This document shows, piece by piece, positions 1-8,844 of a stretch of DNA of 14,224 nucleotides. The stretch's first letter is position 1. The number at the start of each line of letters is the position of its first letter. The stretch comes from Euperipatoides rowelli. Its lineage: Eukaryota; Onychophora; Udeonychophora; Euonychophora; Peripatopsidae. The stretch is from assembly GCA_003024985.2 (NCBI GenBank), contig PXIH01S0019248.1; one strand, 5' to 3'. A model generated the notes under the pieces. It was not told the origin of the DNA. It did not search any database and saw nothing but the letters and a program-made list of their open reading frames with translations. Made by a program: the position numbers and the translations under genes.

Positions 1-600
1 TTTTATCGAGAAGGAAACGTAGAAAAACTCAGCAAGAAAACAAATGGAGACACCATTCTAAATACGATAAAGCTCATGCAAAATCATTACAATTGAATGA
101 CTTGAGCGATGAAAACACAGAGAGTTTTGGTATAACAAAACTAGCACTAATAACATAGGCCTAATCATTACAACATGAAATGCTAGAACTCATGAAGCAA
201 GATTTATAATTAACACTAGAGCAACTGTAAATGTGATTAACAAACAATAAAATAAGCAAAAACTATAGCCTAACACATACAAGAACAAAACTATATGCTT
301 ATGGCTCAAAAACATCTTTAAATCTGGTTGGAGCAGTCAGCTTGGAAACCATTTTCAGGAATAAGAAACATAACATCAAATTCTTAATGACAAATGGACC
401 AGCACAGATAGGCAAGTAAGAAGCCTGCTCGACACTATTAATTTTTGTACAAAACACATTCCACACCTAGCTATAACAAAACCTTTGAGAAGATCAAAAT
501 ACATAATGTTCAATGGGAATGGAAAGAGGAACAGCAAGAAGCATTCAAAATCTGAAATAGCAACCAACAGAAGCTAACACCTGGCATATTTCAACCGAAA
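1..600 (+). pseudogene. Ty3/gypsy remnant: gag end, protease and RT thumb, with RT core deleted
   Basis: About 209-235 encodes INTRATVNVI, a decayed form of the retroviral-type aspartic protease motif (usual I-D-T-G-A). About 280-352, in another frame, reads LYAYGSKTSLNLVGAV, typical of the same protease. The sequence then jumps to the RT thumb: SLLDTINFCTKHIPHLA and TKPLRR at about 425-495, and WKEEQQEAFK at about 520-548. The catalytic fingers and palm of RT are missing, so a large internal deletion lies near 350-400. Stops and frameshifts are frequent. Positions 1-200 are probably gag-to-protease linker, not further identified. Confidence 0.6.
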
Positions 601-1201
601 TAAAGAAACAGAATATGGACAGATGCCAGACCAGAATTAGGTGCAATCCTGATTCAGTAAGACAAAAACAAAAACCCACACAGTAGCATTCGCCAGACAT
701 GCTCTAACAGACACAGAGCAGAGATATTCACAAGTAGGAAAAGCAGTATTAGCACTAAAATGGGCTACTAGATACTACCACATTTATATCTATGGAAACA
801 AATTAAAAATATTAATTGATCATAAACCCCTCATTTACTTATCAACGACTCAAACACGTTACTATCCACAAGACTTGAATAATGGCAAATCAAGTTAATG
901 CCTTACAACTAGGAAAAACAAACCCAGCTGATTACCTACGGAGACACCTAGTTAATATCACAGTAGTAAAAATATCATCCACTAAAGTAGCTGAATTGCA
1001 TGTCAACTCCTTAGCAACTGAAGCAGTTTCTAAATACCTAACTATGAAAGGGATCCAAGAACAAACTAAAGCTGACAGGATTTTAAACAGGGTCATAAAA
1101 AGCCTATACACTAACCAGTGGAACCATGGTGACATCAGCTTAGAAGAAACATCCCAACTAACAAGTTTTTTCAAAATAAAGCAGGAATTGGCAACTACAC
1201 C
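601..1201 (+). pseudogene. Ty3/gypsy remnant: RNase H and connection to integrase
   Basis: IWTDARPELGAILIQ at about 613-657 is the first RNase H motif, with its Asp codon at 622-624. A frameshift follows, then FARHALTDTEQRYSQVGKA and, further on, LIDHKPL (Asp at 818-820), in the order found in Ty3/gypsy Pol. From 882 an open segment reads GKTNPADYLRRH, the hallmark of the RNase H-integrase connection. The usual Glu in the Y-S-Q-x-E-K block is replaced by Gly. The frame ends where the 3-kb insertion begins at about 1202. Confidence 0.75.
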
Positions 1202-1279
1202 CAGGCCCACATTTTGACAAGGGCTATATGGGCCCAGGCCCAGGGTGGAAAATTTAGGGCGGCAGATTTTCATAAAACA

Positions 1280-2300
1280 CGTATGTATGACAACGTGGTG
1301 AAGTTCAACAAATCCTATGCCTGAGATACACTATTTAGTCTGAGCATATTAATTAAAATTTCAGTACCTTTTATTTTTTATTTATGCTACGATACATTTT
1401 TCAAGAATGTTTTTTTTTTAAAACTATTTTAATTTATGCCCAGGCATGTTTTTTTTTTTTTTTCCTTAATGTTGAAGTGCATTAGTTTCTTTTAAAATTA
1501 AACTGACTCACGATTGAAAATAAATATTTCCAATAGTTTCACTACCTACAGCAGATTATTGTTATCATTGTTTTTTTCTTATTTTGCTAAAAAATAAATA
1601 AAGTAGCTAAATAATTATTGAGGCGTTGTTTTAAAAAAAAATAATATTTTTGGCCACTACAGTTCCTGACATGCTTGTTGTCCAGAACTCATTATTTTCA
1701 TTGGTTAAAGGNTGACCTTTTGATAGTGAGGTCTCATGCTTGATATCTGTTTAAGTTTATTTATAAACGAATGAATTGCTTTCTTTTTTTTTAAATAAAT
1801 GCTTTATTTCTGAGGCAGCTATTTTTTTTTTTAAATTACAAACATTTATCAACTTTTGTTTTATAGAAACAAATAAATTTAATTACATTACTACTACTAC
1901 AAATTATTGATTTATAAATTGGTCTAATTTTAAACTACAGAATTTTCCCAAATAGATCATGCATAAATAAAATAGTTTTAGAATAAACTAAATGGGCTTT
2001 TTTTTTACTACCTAAAAACTCACTCGGAACTAACCAAGCCCAACTTCCAGTAAATGTGTGACAAGCCTGTGGCTTGGGAAAGAATGCAGTCGGCTGAGTG
2101 GTAATCTGTTGGTAATCCCCGCTAATATTTCTGAACTGCAGTTGTGAGAAACATGTACTGAGCGAGACAAACAAGTGATTTGGTTGGCAAACACATATTT
2201 TATTAGAGTACACTGTATTCTTATCAGTAATGGTATTTGTACAGTGCGAATATTATTATCACAGATAATGATATTGAACAGACAATGATAACATTAGCTA
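1280..2300. other. Gene-free AT-rich stretch inside the 3-kb insertion
   Basis: T-runs and A-runs dominate up to about 1930. One ambiguous base occurs at 1712. Nothing recognisable is seen on either strand. Confidence 0.6.
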
Positions 2301-2307
2301 ATACTAG

Positions 2308-2577
2308 TTAGGTGTTGGTATTGATCATGTATGAGTGCTCAGATTTATTGGATAATATGGCTGCTAACCAAGATGGAAAATTCTTGCCCCGACCTGAATA
2401 CTTCTTATGGTTATGAGTGAGGCCTAGTTTCTGGATCACTATCTTCTGGTTTGGCTGGAAGTTGGTTGCTGTCTTTGGTGGCTTCTTCTCCTGGCTACAG
2501 TTTCCCTGGTGTAGCTGCTTTTGGTCCTGGTTAATCTGCTCTTCTTCTCTGGTCAGTACATGGTTGCAGTTGGGAGA
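2308..2577 (-). pseudogene. Possible coding remnant, Lys/Gln-rich, unidentified
   Basis: An 89-codon stop-to-stop frame on the - strand contains TREEEQINQDQKQLHQGNCS and later KYSGRGKNFPSWLAAILSNK, ending at TAA (2310-2308). The composition is protein-like, and the region is clearly GC-richer than its surroundings. It has no ATG near its start. The opposite-strand frame over the same DNA is Trp/Phe-rich, as expected of an antisense shadow. I do not recognise a family. It may be an exon fragment captured by the surrounding insertion. Confidence 0.25.
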
Positions 2578-2858
2578 CTACTTAATGCAGCAACAAGGAA
2601 GTATGGCCTATGGTGTGGCCCAGCAACAAGAGAGTGGCCTAAGGTCTGGCCCAGCAACATCAAAAGAGTTCCTCATGGCCAGCCAAGCAATTTATAATTC
2701 CCTGCCTGACCAGAGGAGAACCCCAAATATCCTGGACCATAACTAATAAGAAAGCCCTCATGGTCTGCAGCCACTTCTTGGTATCAGCCCACCTTCCTGC
2801 CTAGAATCAGGACAGACTAAGTGGCAAAAAACGAATATGGCTGGTTGTTAGCAGCCAT
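2357..2858. repeat. Perfect 12-bp inverted repeat spanning a GC-richer island
   Basis: ATGGCTGCTAAC (2357-2368) recurs inverted as GTTAGCAGCCAT (2847-2858). The right copy lies in a local hairpin (ATGGCTG...CAGCCAT, 2837-2858). The two copies bracket the GC-richer block with the Lys/Gln-rich frame. They could be relic ends of a captured segment, but the match is short. Confidence 0.4.
2588..2660 (+). repeat. Short tandem repeat, about 32-bp unit, 2.3 copies
   Basis: Units at 2588-2620 and 2621-2651 begin CAGCAACAAG and end in GTGGCC or CTGGCC. A partial third unit, CAGCAACAT, starts at 2652. Confidence 0.65.
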
Positions 2859-2889
2859 GCTGATTTGTATGCAGCCACGTTGTTACAGG

Positions 2890-4120
2890 TAAGTGTTTGT
2901 AATATTGTTAGTTCTTATCACAGAGTTCTGGGATAGCATATTGTTAGTGTTCTTATGGTTAGGCAATATTATTCCAGTCTAATTGTCCTAATCTGGACAC
3001 AGGTATCCTTATTGACATGAGCAACTAAGCACTGATATTCTCTCTCTCACTCTTTGTTATTCAGATGACTTATTATGAAATATATATATATTACACATAA
3101 TGTTAGCAATAGCCACTGTCTACCATACATGATTGTTATTATGAAATACATAGAATAGTCTGCGGAGCAAACTTCACTTTGCACCTTTGTAGCTAATCTT
3201 AGCTAGATCACTGGTAGCCTCTGCTGTGCTTACTTGTGACCAGGTACATTTGTATCCTTATTAGGGGTACAAATATGACCTTGTTACACATGTCTTGGCC
3301 AGATTCATGAATCTGCAAATAAATTTCAGCAGCTTTATCCCTCATATATCAAGGAGTTATTAGGAACTGAAAGTATTCACCTGAAGAGTTTCCTCAGGAG
3401 TTTAGATAACAAAACTGAACTATGACAATATAATTATTTCATTTGTTAATGAAAAGGTTACAAGAAAATCACTGTCTTAAATATGTAATAACAATCATTC
3501 TTTAAATATATTATTTTTTTAAATTTATATTTTAATTTGTTTATATTTATTTGTTTTAAACTTACAGTATGTATTTTTTTTTATATTTGTTAATTTAGTT
3601 TATTTCATAATTTTTAAATTTTATTTAGTCAAAATTTGTAAAAAATTTCCCCCAATTTCCAAGCAATAATATTTTACACATATTTTTAGTACCGGTACTA
3701 TAAATTTTATATACTGTATTTCCTTCTGTACAGTACAGCTTTCTGTACTGTACAATTTACATACAGCATATTAGTATATATTTAAATATATTCTGTAAAA
3801 ACACTAACTTTTTTAATAAATTAGAAAAAATAATAGGGTACCGGTAGCCTATTTTTTTTTTATAGAGGCCAATACGATATTTTGTTTAATTTGATTTAAA
3901 AGTACTAGTGTCTAGGTATCAAACAAACCATTGCACATTCCCCACAAATGGCGTATGGGCTCAGATGCCTTTTTTTATTATTTAGAGTTCTAACCTTCCC
4001 CTGAACCCTGACTCCAACTACATGTGAAATTCATTATGCCCCAACCCTATGATAATCAAGAGGTGCAATATATATTTTTTCCATCAATTTTGATATTATG
4101 ACATAACTTCCGTCGGCCCA
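2890..4120. other. Gene-free AT-rich stretch inside the 3-kb insertion
   Basis: It contains an (AT)n run at about 3079-3091, T-rich tracts, the 10-bp palindrome GTACCGGTAC (3690-3699) and clustered TACTGTA/TACAGTA words at about 3713-3765. No coding potential is recognised. Confidence 0.6.
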
Positions 4121-4254
4121 ACCATTAACCAATCAATGGCCATCTATAGAGGAATGCACAATGGTAAATTTGATACCCAAATGTTAGTAAAAAAAAAAGG
4201 GGGTTGCAAACATTTTTGAGCCCTTGGGCGTAAGGACAGTTAAATCCTGGGCTG

Positions 4255-5250
4255 CCACCCAACATGGACATATTTCTAAAAGGTACTAGAAACAACACTA
4301 CATAAGTCATCAAAATAACACACATTGGTCACCAGGGGATATCAAGAACAAAGGACCTACTAAGAGAAAAAATATGGTTTCCTGGAATTGACAACATGGT
4401 CGGAAAAAAATGTTGAAAACTGCATATCAAGCAGAGCAAACTCAAACAAACCTAACAAGCATATCCCAACTCTAGCAGAATTGGTTAAATCTACAGCAAC
4501 CAAAGAAAACATAATGAAATTTGAGCCATATTCGCAACATTTGGACTGTCTGATAAAATTACCACAGATAATGTATCACCATTCAACAGTATTGTATTCA
4601 TAAACTTCATAGACAACTTAGGCATTGAACATCACAGAATTATACCAAGATGGCCTCAAGCAAACGGCCAAGTTGAAAAATTCAACCAAATAATAAATAA
4701 AGCACACAGCATAACATCAGTAGAAAAGAAAGATTATGGTATCAATTTCAACAAACACTAAGAGATTACAGAGAAACACCACAGAAAATGACAGTAAGAT
4801 CACCAGCATTGCTAATGTTGGCTTACAGAACAAAGGCACGCATACCAGATTCATCCCAAATAAACTAATGAAAGGAAAATGCATGGATACATTCAACAAA
4901 TTGCAAAGCATATAAGAGGAACCTCCAAAAATTGGAAGTACACTGATAGTTAAACAACAGCGCAAAGCAAGCTAGATCAGCCATATGATGCAACTCCATA
5001 CCAGGTCAATAAAATAAAAAGACCCATGGTAACAGCAGCAAACAACAAGCATGATATTTCCAGACATGAATTACACTTTAACATAATACTAGGGAGAAGA
5101 CAACAGATCTGATCCTATGATATAAAGTCCAAATGATGACATACACAAACAGGACTCAAAAATGAAAAACACTAATGTCAAAGAAACCCAAAAAAGACAT
5201 ATCTTATTTGAAACAAAATACAACCTGAGAAGCAAAAAGATAACAACCAA
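4255..5250 (+). pseudogene. Ty3/gypsy remnant: integrase and Pol C-terminus
   Basis: GHQGISRTKDLLREKIWFPG at about 4327-4386 is the zinc-binding N-terminal domain of Ty3/gypsy integrase. After a frameshift, VENCIS continues it. The core retains TDN with its Asp at 4567-4569 and, in the same frame, WPQANGQVEKF with its Glu at 4675-4677. The 35 residues between them are the canonical DD35E spacing. The region that should carry the first catalytic Asp is deleted near 4480. Later blocks, PYDATPYQVNKIKRPMVTA at about 4980-5035 and ETKYNLRSK at about 5209-5235, are the C-terminal domain. Several stops and frameshifts are present. The remnant ends at the CAA where Harbinger inserted. Confidence 0.75.
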
Positions 5251-5264
5251 AGGCATGTTCGTCA
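5251..5264 (+). repeat. Left terminal inverted repeat of the Harbinger element
   Basis: AGGCATGTTCGTCA pairs with the right end at 12775-12788 with one mismatch (A/G at position 5). It contains GTTCGTC, the reverse complement of the GACGAAC core that recurs near both ends of the element. Beyond these 14 bases the two ends diverge into T-rich sequence. Confidence 0.8.
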
Positions 5265-5318
5265 TCATTTTTTTTTCAGTTAATTTAATTTGTTTCGTGA
5301 GGTTTTAGTTAAAACTGG

Positions 5319-5358
5319 TCACGTGATCATAGACGAACGAGAAAAGTTAACTTAAAAG
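5319..5358 (+). promoter_or_regulatory. Candidate transposase promoter: E-box and subterminal motif
   Basis: Between the left end and the transposase ATG (5359) lie a palindromic E-box TCACGTGA (5319-5326), the subterminal word GACGAACGA (5332-5340) and a GTTAAC palindrome (5346-5351). No TATA box is evident. The position suggests promoter and 5' UTR. That any factor binds here is inference from short words only. Confidence 0.35.
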
Positions 5359-7975
5359 ATGGCGTCTTCAGAAGAGCAGAAAGAAATGTCCCTATTAATG
5401 TTAGTTATTGATCACAATAAAACCGCTAAGCTCGAATTATGCGACGATTCAGAGTCCAGTGAAGATGAGATGTTAACTGTTATGTGTCAGATGAGAAAAA
5501 CGAAAAATAAACGTGTCTGCATGCTTGAATACATCACGGATATTGTTCCAAAATACAGCGATAGTGTTTTCAGGTAAGGCCGCATTACTTTTCATAATCT
5601 TTTATTATGGAGTAAATAATGTACAGTACTTTAGTAAATGAAAATAGAATGTGTAATACTGCAATAATTGCATTAATTGAAGAATTTCTATCTTTTTTTT
5701 AATGCTACTACTTATAATATTCTTAATCCAAGCTATTGTCAACTATTGTAATTAGTAATGGTATTAACTAATTTCAAAATTATGATTTTCGCTTATTTAG
5801 ATAAATTTCTCTCGTACAATATTTAAATGAACATTGTATTTAGTTAATTATTAGACAGTTCTTGATCGTTTTAAAATTTGTATCTGCTTTTAGCGAATGT
5901 CCGGCTATAGTTAATGGATTTAAGTTATTTTGTGTTTATGTGTGGATATCATCAGGACAATTTGGTTATAGGAACTAACTTTAATATTTGAGATCGTCAC
6001 CAACTGGAATAATTATCCTTTTAGTAAAAATGCTGGATTGACTTTATGAATAAGATTGTCTCCAACTGGTTTTATATTATTTATCCTACGAGTAAGAATG
6101 CTGGATTGTGATGTGGTTTTTATGCTGTTATTAACTTTATTTTTTTTAATATGTTTGTTTCTAATTTTTTGGAAATATGTGTAAATTAGGCCTATATTCT
6201 CCGGGGGCTAAGGCCTTTTATCTTTAAATAATATTTTTTATTATCAATGTCATTTATTTGTATATTTATATGTTATTTTTTTATTTACTTGTGAATATTT
6301 TTATGCCTGTGGCTAAGGCATCTGGCCTACGCAATTTATTCATATATTGGTTTGTATTTATTTATATGAAGAAATAAACGCAATAATAATAAATAATGTT
6401 CAATTGATTTTCCACTTTTTATAGTATTAATGCATATTTGAAGGGGTGTGATTACTAATTCCTCTTTAAAAATAAAAACAGAGAGAATGTGAAATGTTAA
6501 TTGATAATGAATTACTTCTACCGACTAGAACAGTGTTGAAATTAGTAGTTATAATTGTAGAGTTTTTAAGATTGTTTTTTAGAGGTATAGAAGCCATTGA
6601 CTTATTACCTTTATTCTTAAAAAAAAAAATTGTTTTTGGTTATACTGTCTAGTAATTATCTATTTGTTTTGGTGGTTTTTTTTTTTTCATTATTAGATTA
6701 TTAATACTTTTTTGTTTGTGTAAGGTAAAAGTAATGACATTTTATATTTTTACAGGAGCCATTTTCGCTTATCTAGGAGTGGGGTTGAAAAACTAGTGAT
6801 GCAAATAAATCCCCACATCACAAATAATGGTCCTGGACAAAAATCTTTGGCTGGTGAAAAGCAGGTGTTAATGGTGCTATGGTTGCTAGGTACACCAGAA
6901 TCCTACAGGTAGGCAATATCGTACACATTTATACATGAATGCATACAATAGTAGCCTACTTCATGTAAATTTATTTAGCAACCAGCATATTGGGTCTAAC
7001 AGTTTAAATGTATTTTAAATTTCTAATCATTTTCACTTTTGTTTGGCCAAAAAAAATTTTCTGTACATTTTAGTCATGTTAGCTAAGTTACAGTACTTGC
7101 TTACATGACTATAAAGCAAAAATTTATTATCAAAAGAATATTACTAACAAATCGATATTGCTATATTTCATTTTTTTTTTATTTGTAGATCAATTGCTGA
7201 CCGCTTCGATGTGTCAAAATCAACTCTCTGGCAAAGCTTTGAAAGAGTTATTACTTACCTACAAAATATTGCAAAGCAAGTGATACTATGGCCAACAAAT
7301 AGGGTTCAAGATGTCATTAATGGTTTCCAATCCATTTCCAACTTTCCTGGAGTAATTGGTGCCATAGATGGAACACATATCCCAATAAAAAAACCTTTGC
7401 TCCATCCAGCAGACTATATCTGTAGAAAAGGTTTTCCATCAGTTGTTTTGCAAGCTGTGTGTGACCACCAAAATAGATTTACAGATTGTTTTGCTGGTTG
7501 CCCAGGGTCACTACATGACGCCAGAGTATTTAGGAAATCGGATTTATTTAGGCGCATGCAAACTAATGGGCATGCAATGTTGCCCAATAATTCACATATA
7601 CTTGGGGACCCTGCCTATCCCGTTACACACCAGGTTATTGCACCTTATAAAGAGAACGGACATCTTACAAGACGACATAAACGATTCAACACGTGTTTAT
7701 CTGCCACTAGAAGTAGAATTGAAAATGCATTCGGGTTGCTGAAGGGGAGATTTAGAAGATTAAAATACTTGGACATGTCCAGAATTGATTTAATTCCTGT
7801 TACCATAATCGCATCTTGTGTCCTCCATAACTTGTGCTTGGATTATTGCGATTATGGTGAGGATTTATTGGTTGATAATGAACCTGATGAAGTGCATCTG
7901 GTTCATAATGAAGACTATCATATTGAACAAGGTGAAAAGCGGGACTTTTTGATGGGTCTAATATTTCCAAGTTAA
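5359..7975 (+). CDS. PIF/Harbinger DDE transposase (HARBI1-like), three exons
   Basis: Exons 5359-5573, 6756-6908 and 7189-7975 join to an open frame of 384 residues; human HARBI1 is of similar size. The splice sites are canonical: CAG|GTAAGG, TTTTTACAG|G, ACAG|GTAGGC and TTTGTAG|A, both junctions in the same phase. Exon 1 encodes an acidic N-terminus. Exon 2 and early exon 3 encode the helix-turn-helix region (HFRLSR near residue 75, then SYRSIADRFDVSKST at about 121-135). Exon 3 encodes the DDE nuclease: IDGTHI with first Asp at about 183, LHDARVF at about 231-237, LGDPAYP with second Asp at about 263, and RIENAFG with Glu at about 301. The enzyme would excise the element and insert it at 3-bp targets in the nucleus. 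No stop or frameshift is seen. The ATG context AAGATGGCG is strong. The short exon 1 is the least certain part, though its frame, donor and proximity to the element end agree. Confidence 0.9.
5574..6755 (+). other. Transposase intron 1 (1,182 bp)
   Basis: The intron is bounded by GTAAGG and TTTTTACAG. It is AT-rich and non-coding. It holds a two-copy imperfect tandem repeat (5991-6108) and, at about 6190-6395, a stretch ending in AATAAAC followed by AATAATAATAAATAATG. That tail resembles the 3' end of a retroposed element, but no coding remnant identifies it. Confidence 0.7.
5991..6108 (+). repeat. Two-copy imperfect tandem repeat, units of about 50-56 bp
   Basis: Units at 5991-6040 and 6053-6108 share AGATYGTCWCCAACTGG at the start and AGTAARAATGCTGGATTG at the end, separated by a variable T-rich middle. 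It lies within transposase intron 1. Function unknown. Confidence 0.7.
6909..7188 (+). other. Transposase intron 2 (280 bp)
   Basis: The intron begins GTAGGC and ends in a T-run and TTTGTAG. Splicing in this phase joins LWLLGTPESYR to SIADRFDVSKS, which restores the continuous helix-turn-helix region expected in Harbinger transposases. Confidence 0.8.
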
Positions 7976-8844
7976 AGTTAAAAAGTGCTAGGCTATATAA
8001 TTTGATAAATTTTTATTTTACAATTATATGAAGTTACAAAAAAAGTTTTTTTTTATTTTTCATAAGTGGACCACACCAATATAGAAAAAAATGTATTTTA
8101 ATGTAAATTTAAAAAATATATATAACAGTATATATTCAATGTAAAACATTTTAGTATGCAAATATGTAATATGTATTTTCATTACAATTAAAAAAAAAAA
8201 AAATACAGCCTATAAGTAAACCTTTTCATTTAATTGCAAATTGTCTAGTTATTTTTTTTTTAGGGGGGGGGGGAGTATATAATACACTACGGTACTTAAT
8301 ATTGTTAGAAAATGGATATTAAAATAAACTATAGTTTCATTCGATAAATTGTATTTTAAATTTGACTAGATCCTTTTAAGGGCTAACAGGTTTTAAAATA
8401 ATTAGTTTTTAATTACATACTGTTTGTATGGCTAATAATTAATTTGTCAATAATAAACCTTCAAATAAATGTGATAAATTACTATAAAAACGTTACAGTG
8501 CAGTTTCATTTGTCATTATACTCACGTACTACCTTAACATTAATTTCATTACAATGTATCACATTACCATAACATTTAACCAGATGCAATTAATCAGTGT
8601 ACANTGTGTAACTTACGGTAAATGTGATAAATTCCTGTCCTCAAAGTTAGAGTATAGTTATTAAAATGAATCTATCCCTTAACCCATTATAATGATGGGT
8701 TACATGATGAAAGGTTAAAAGGTATCTAAATTTGAGTAAATTTACTTAAACATTGATGACAATAGAATTTATTACATTTACTGTAATATACAGTACATTG
8801 TTTATACCGTATATAGAGAAGATATACAATAGTTATATTAAAAT
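7976..8844. other. Convergent intergenic region between the two Harbinger genes
   Basis: This gene-free stretch separates the 3' ends of the transposase (+) and the Myb-like gene (-). AATAAA at 8323-8328 could serve the transposase. TTTATT at 8768-8773 (AATAAA on the - strand) could serve the Myb-like gene, and another AATAAA overlaps that gene's stop codon. An 11-base G run at 8263-8273 follows a T run. Otherwise it is AT-rich with no recognisable feature. Confidence 0.6.

Larger units (their letters stand above)
1202..4254. mobile_element. 3.05-kb insertion with degenerate hAT-like ends
   Basis: It interrupts the gypsy remnant exactly between the RNase H connection and the integrase N-terminus, so it must be a later insertion. 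The left end reads CAGGCCCACATTTTGAC then AAGGGC. The right end, reverse-complemented, reads CAGCCCAGGATTTAAC then, after a 12-base offset, AAGGGC. The CAG start and the GGGCGGCAG-type subterminal words are common in non-autonomous hAT-like repeats. No convincing 8-bp target duplication is visible (ACTACACC versus CCACCCAA), so the exact ends are uncertain. No transposase frame is found inside. Confidence 0.4.

Noticed and set aside
376-567. 63-codon - strand open frame
   Set aside because: It is antisense to the gypsy RT thumb remnant, with only hydrophobic low-complexity content.
932-1273. 113-codon - strand open frame
   Set aside because: It is antisense to the recognisable gypsy RNase H-integrase connection on the + strand.
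1935-2213. 92-codon - strand open frame
   Set aside because: No motif is recognised. Its composition fits random AT-rich sequence, and it sits inside a non-coding insertion.
2417-2746. 109-codon + strand open frame in the 3-kb insertion
   Set aside because: Its first half is Trp/Phe-rich and lies antisense to a more protein-like Lys/Gln-rich frame. Its second half is the translated tandem repeat. No family is recognised.
7443-7742. 99-codon + strand frame inside transposase exon 3
   Set aside because: It is an alternative-frame shadow of the DDE catalytic region.
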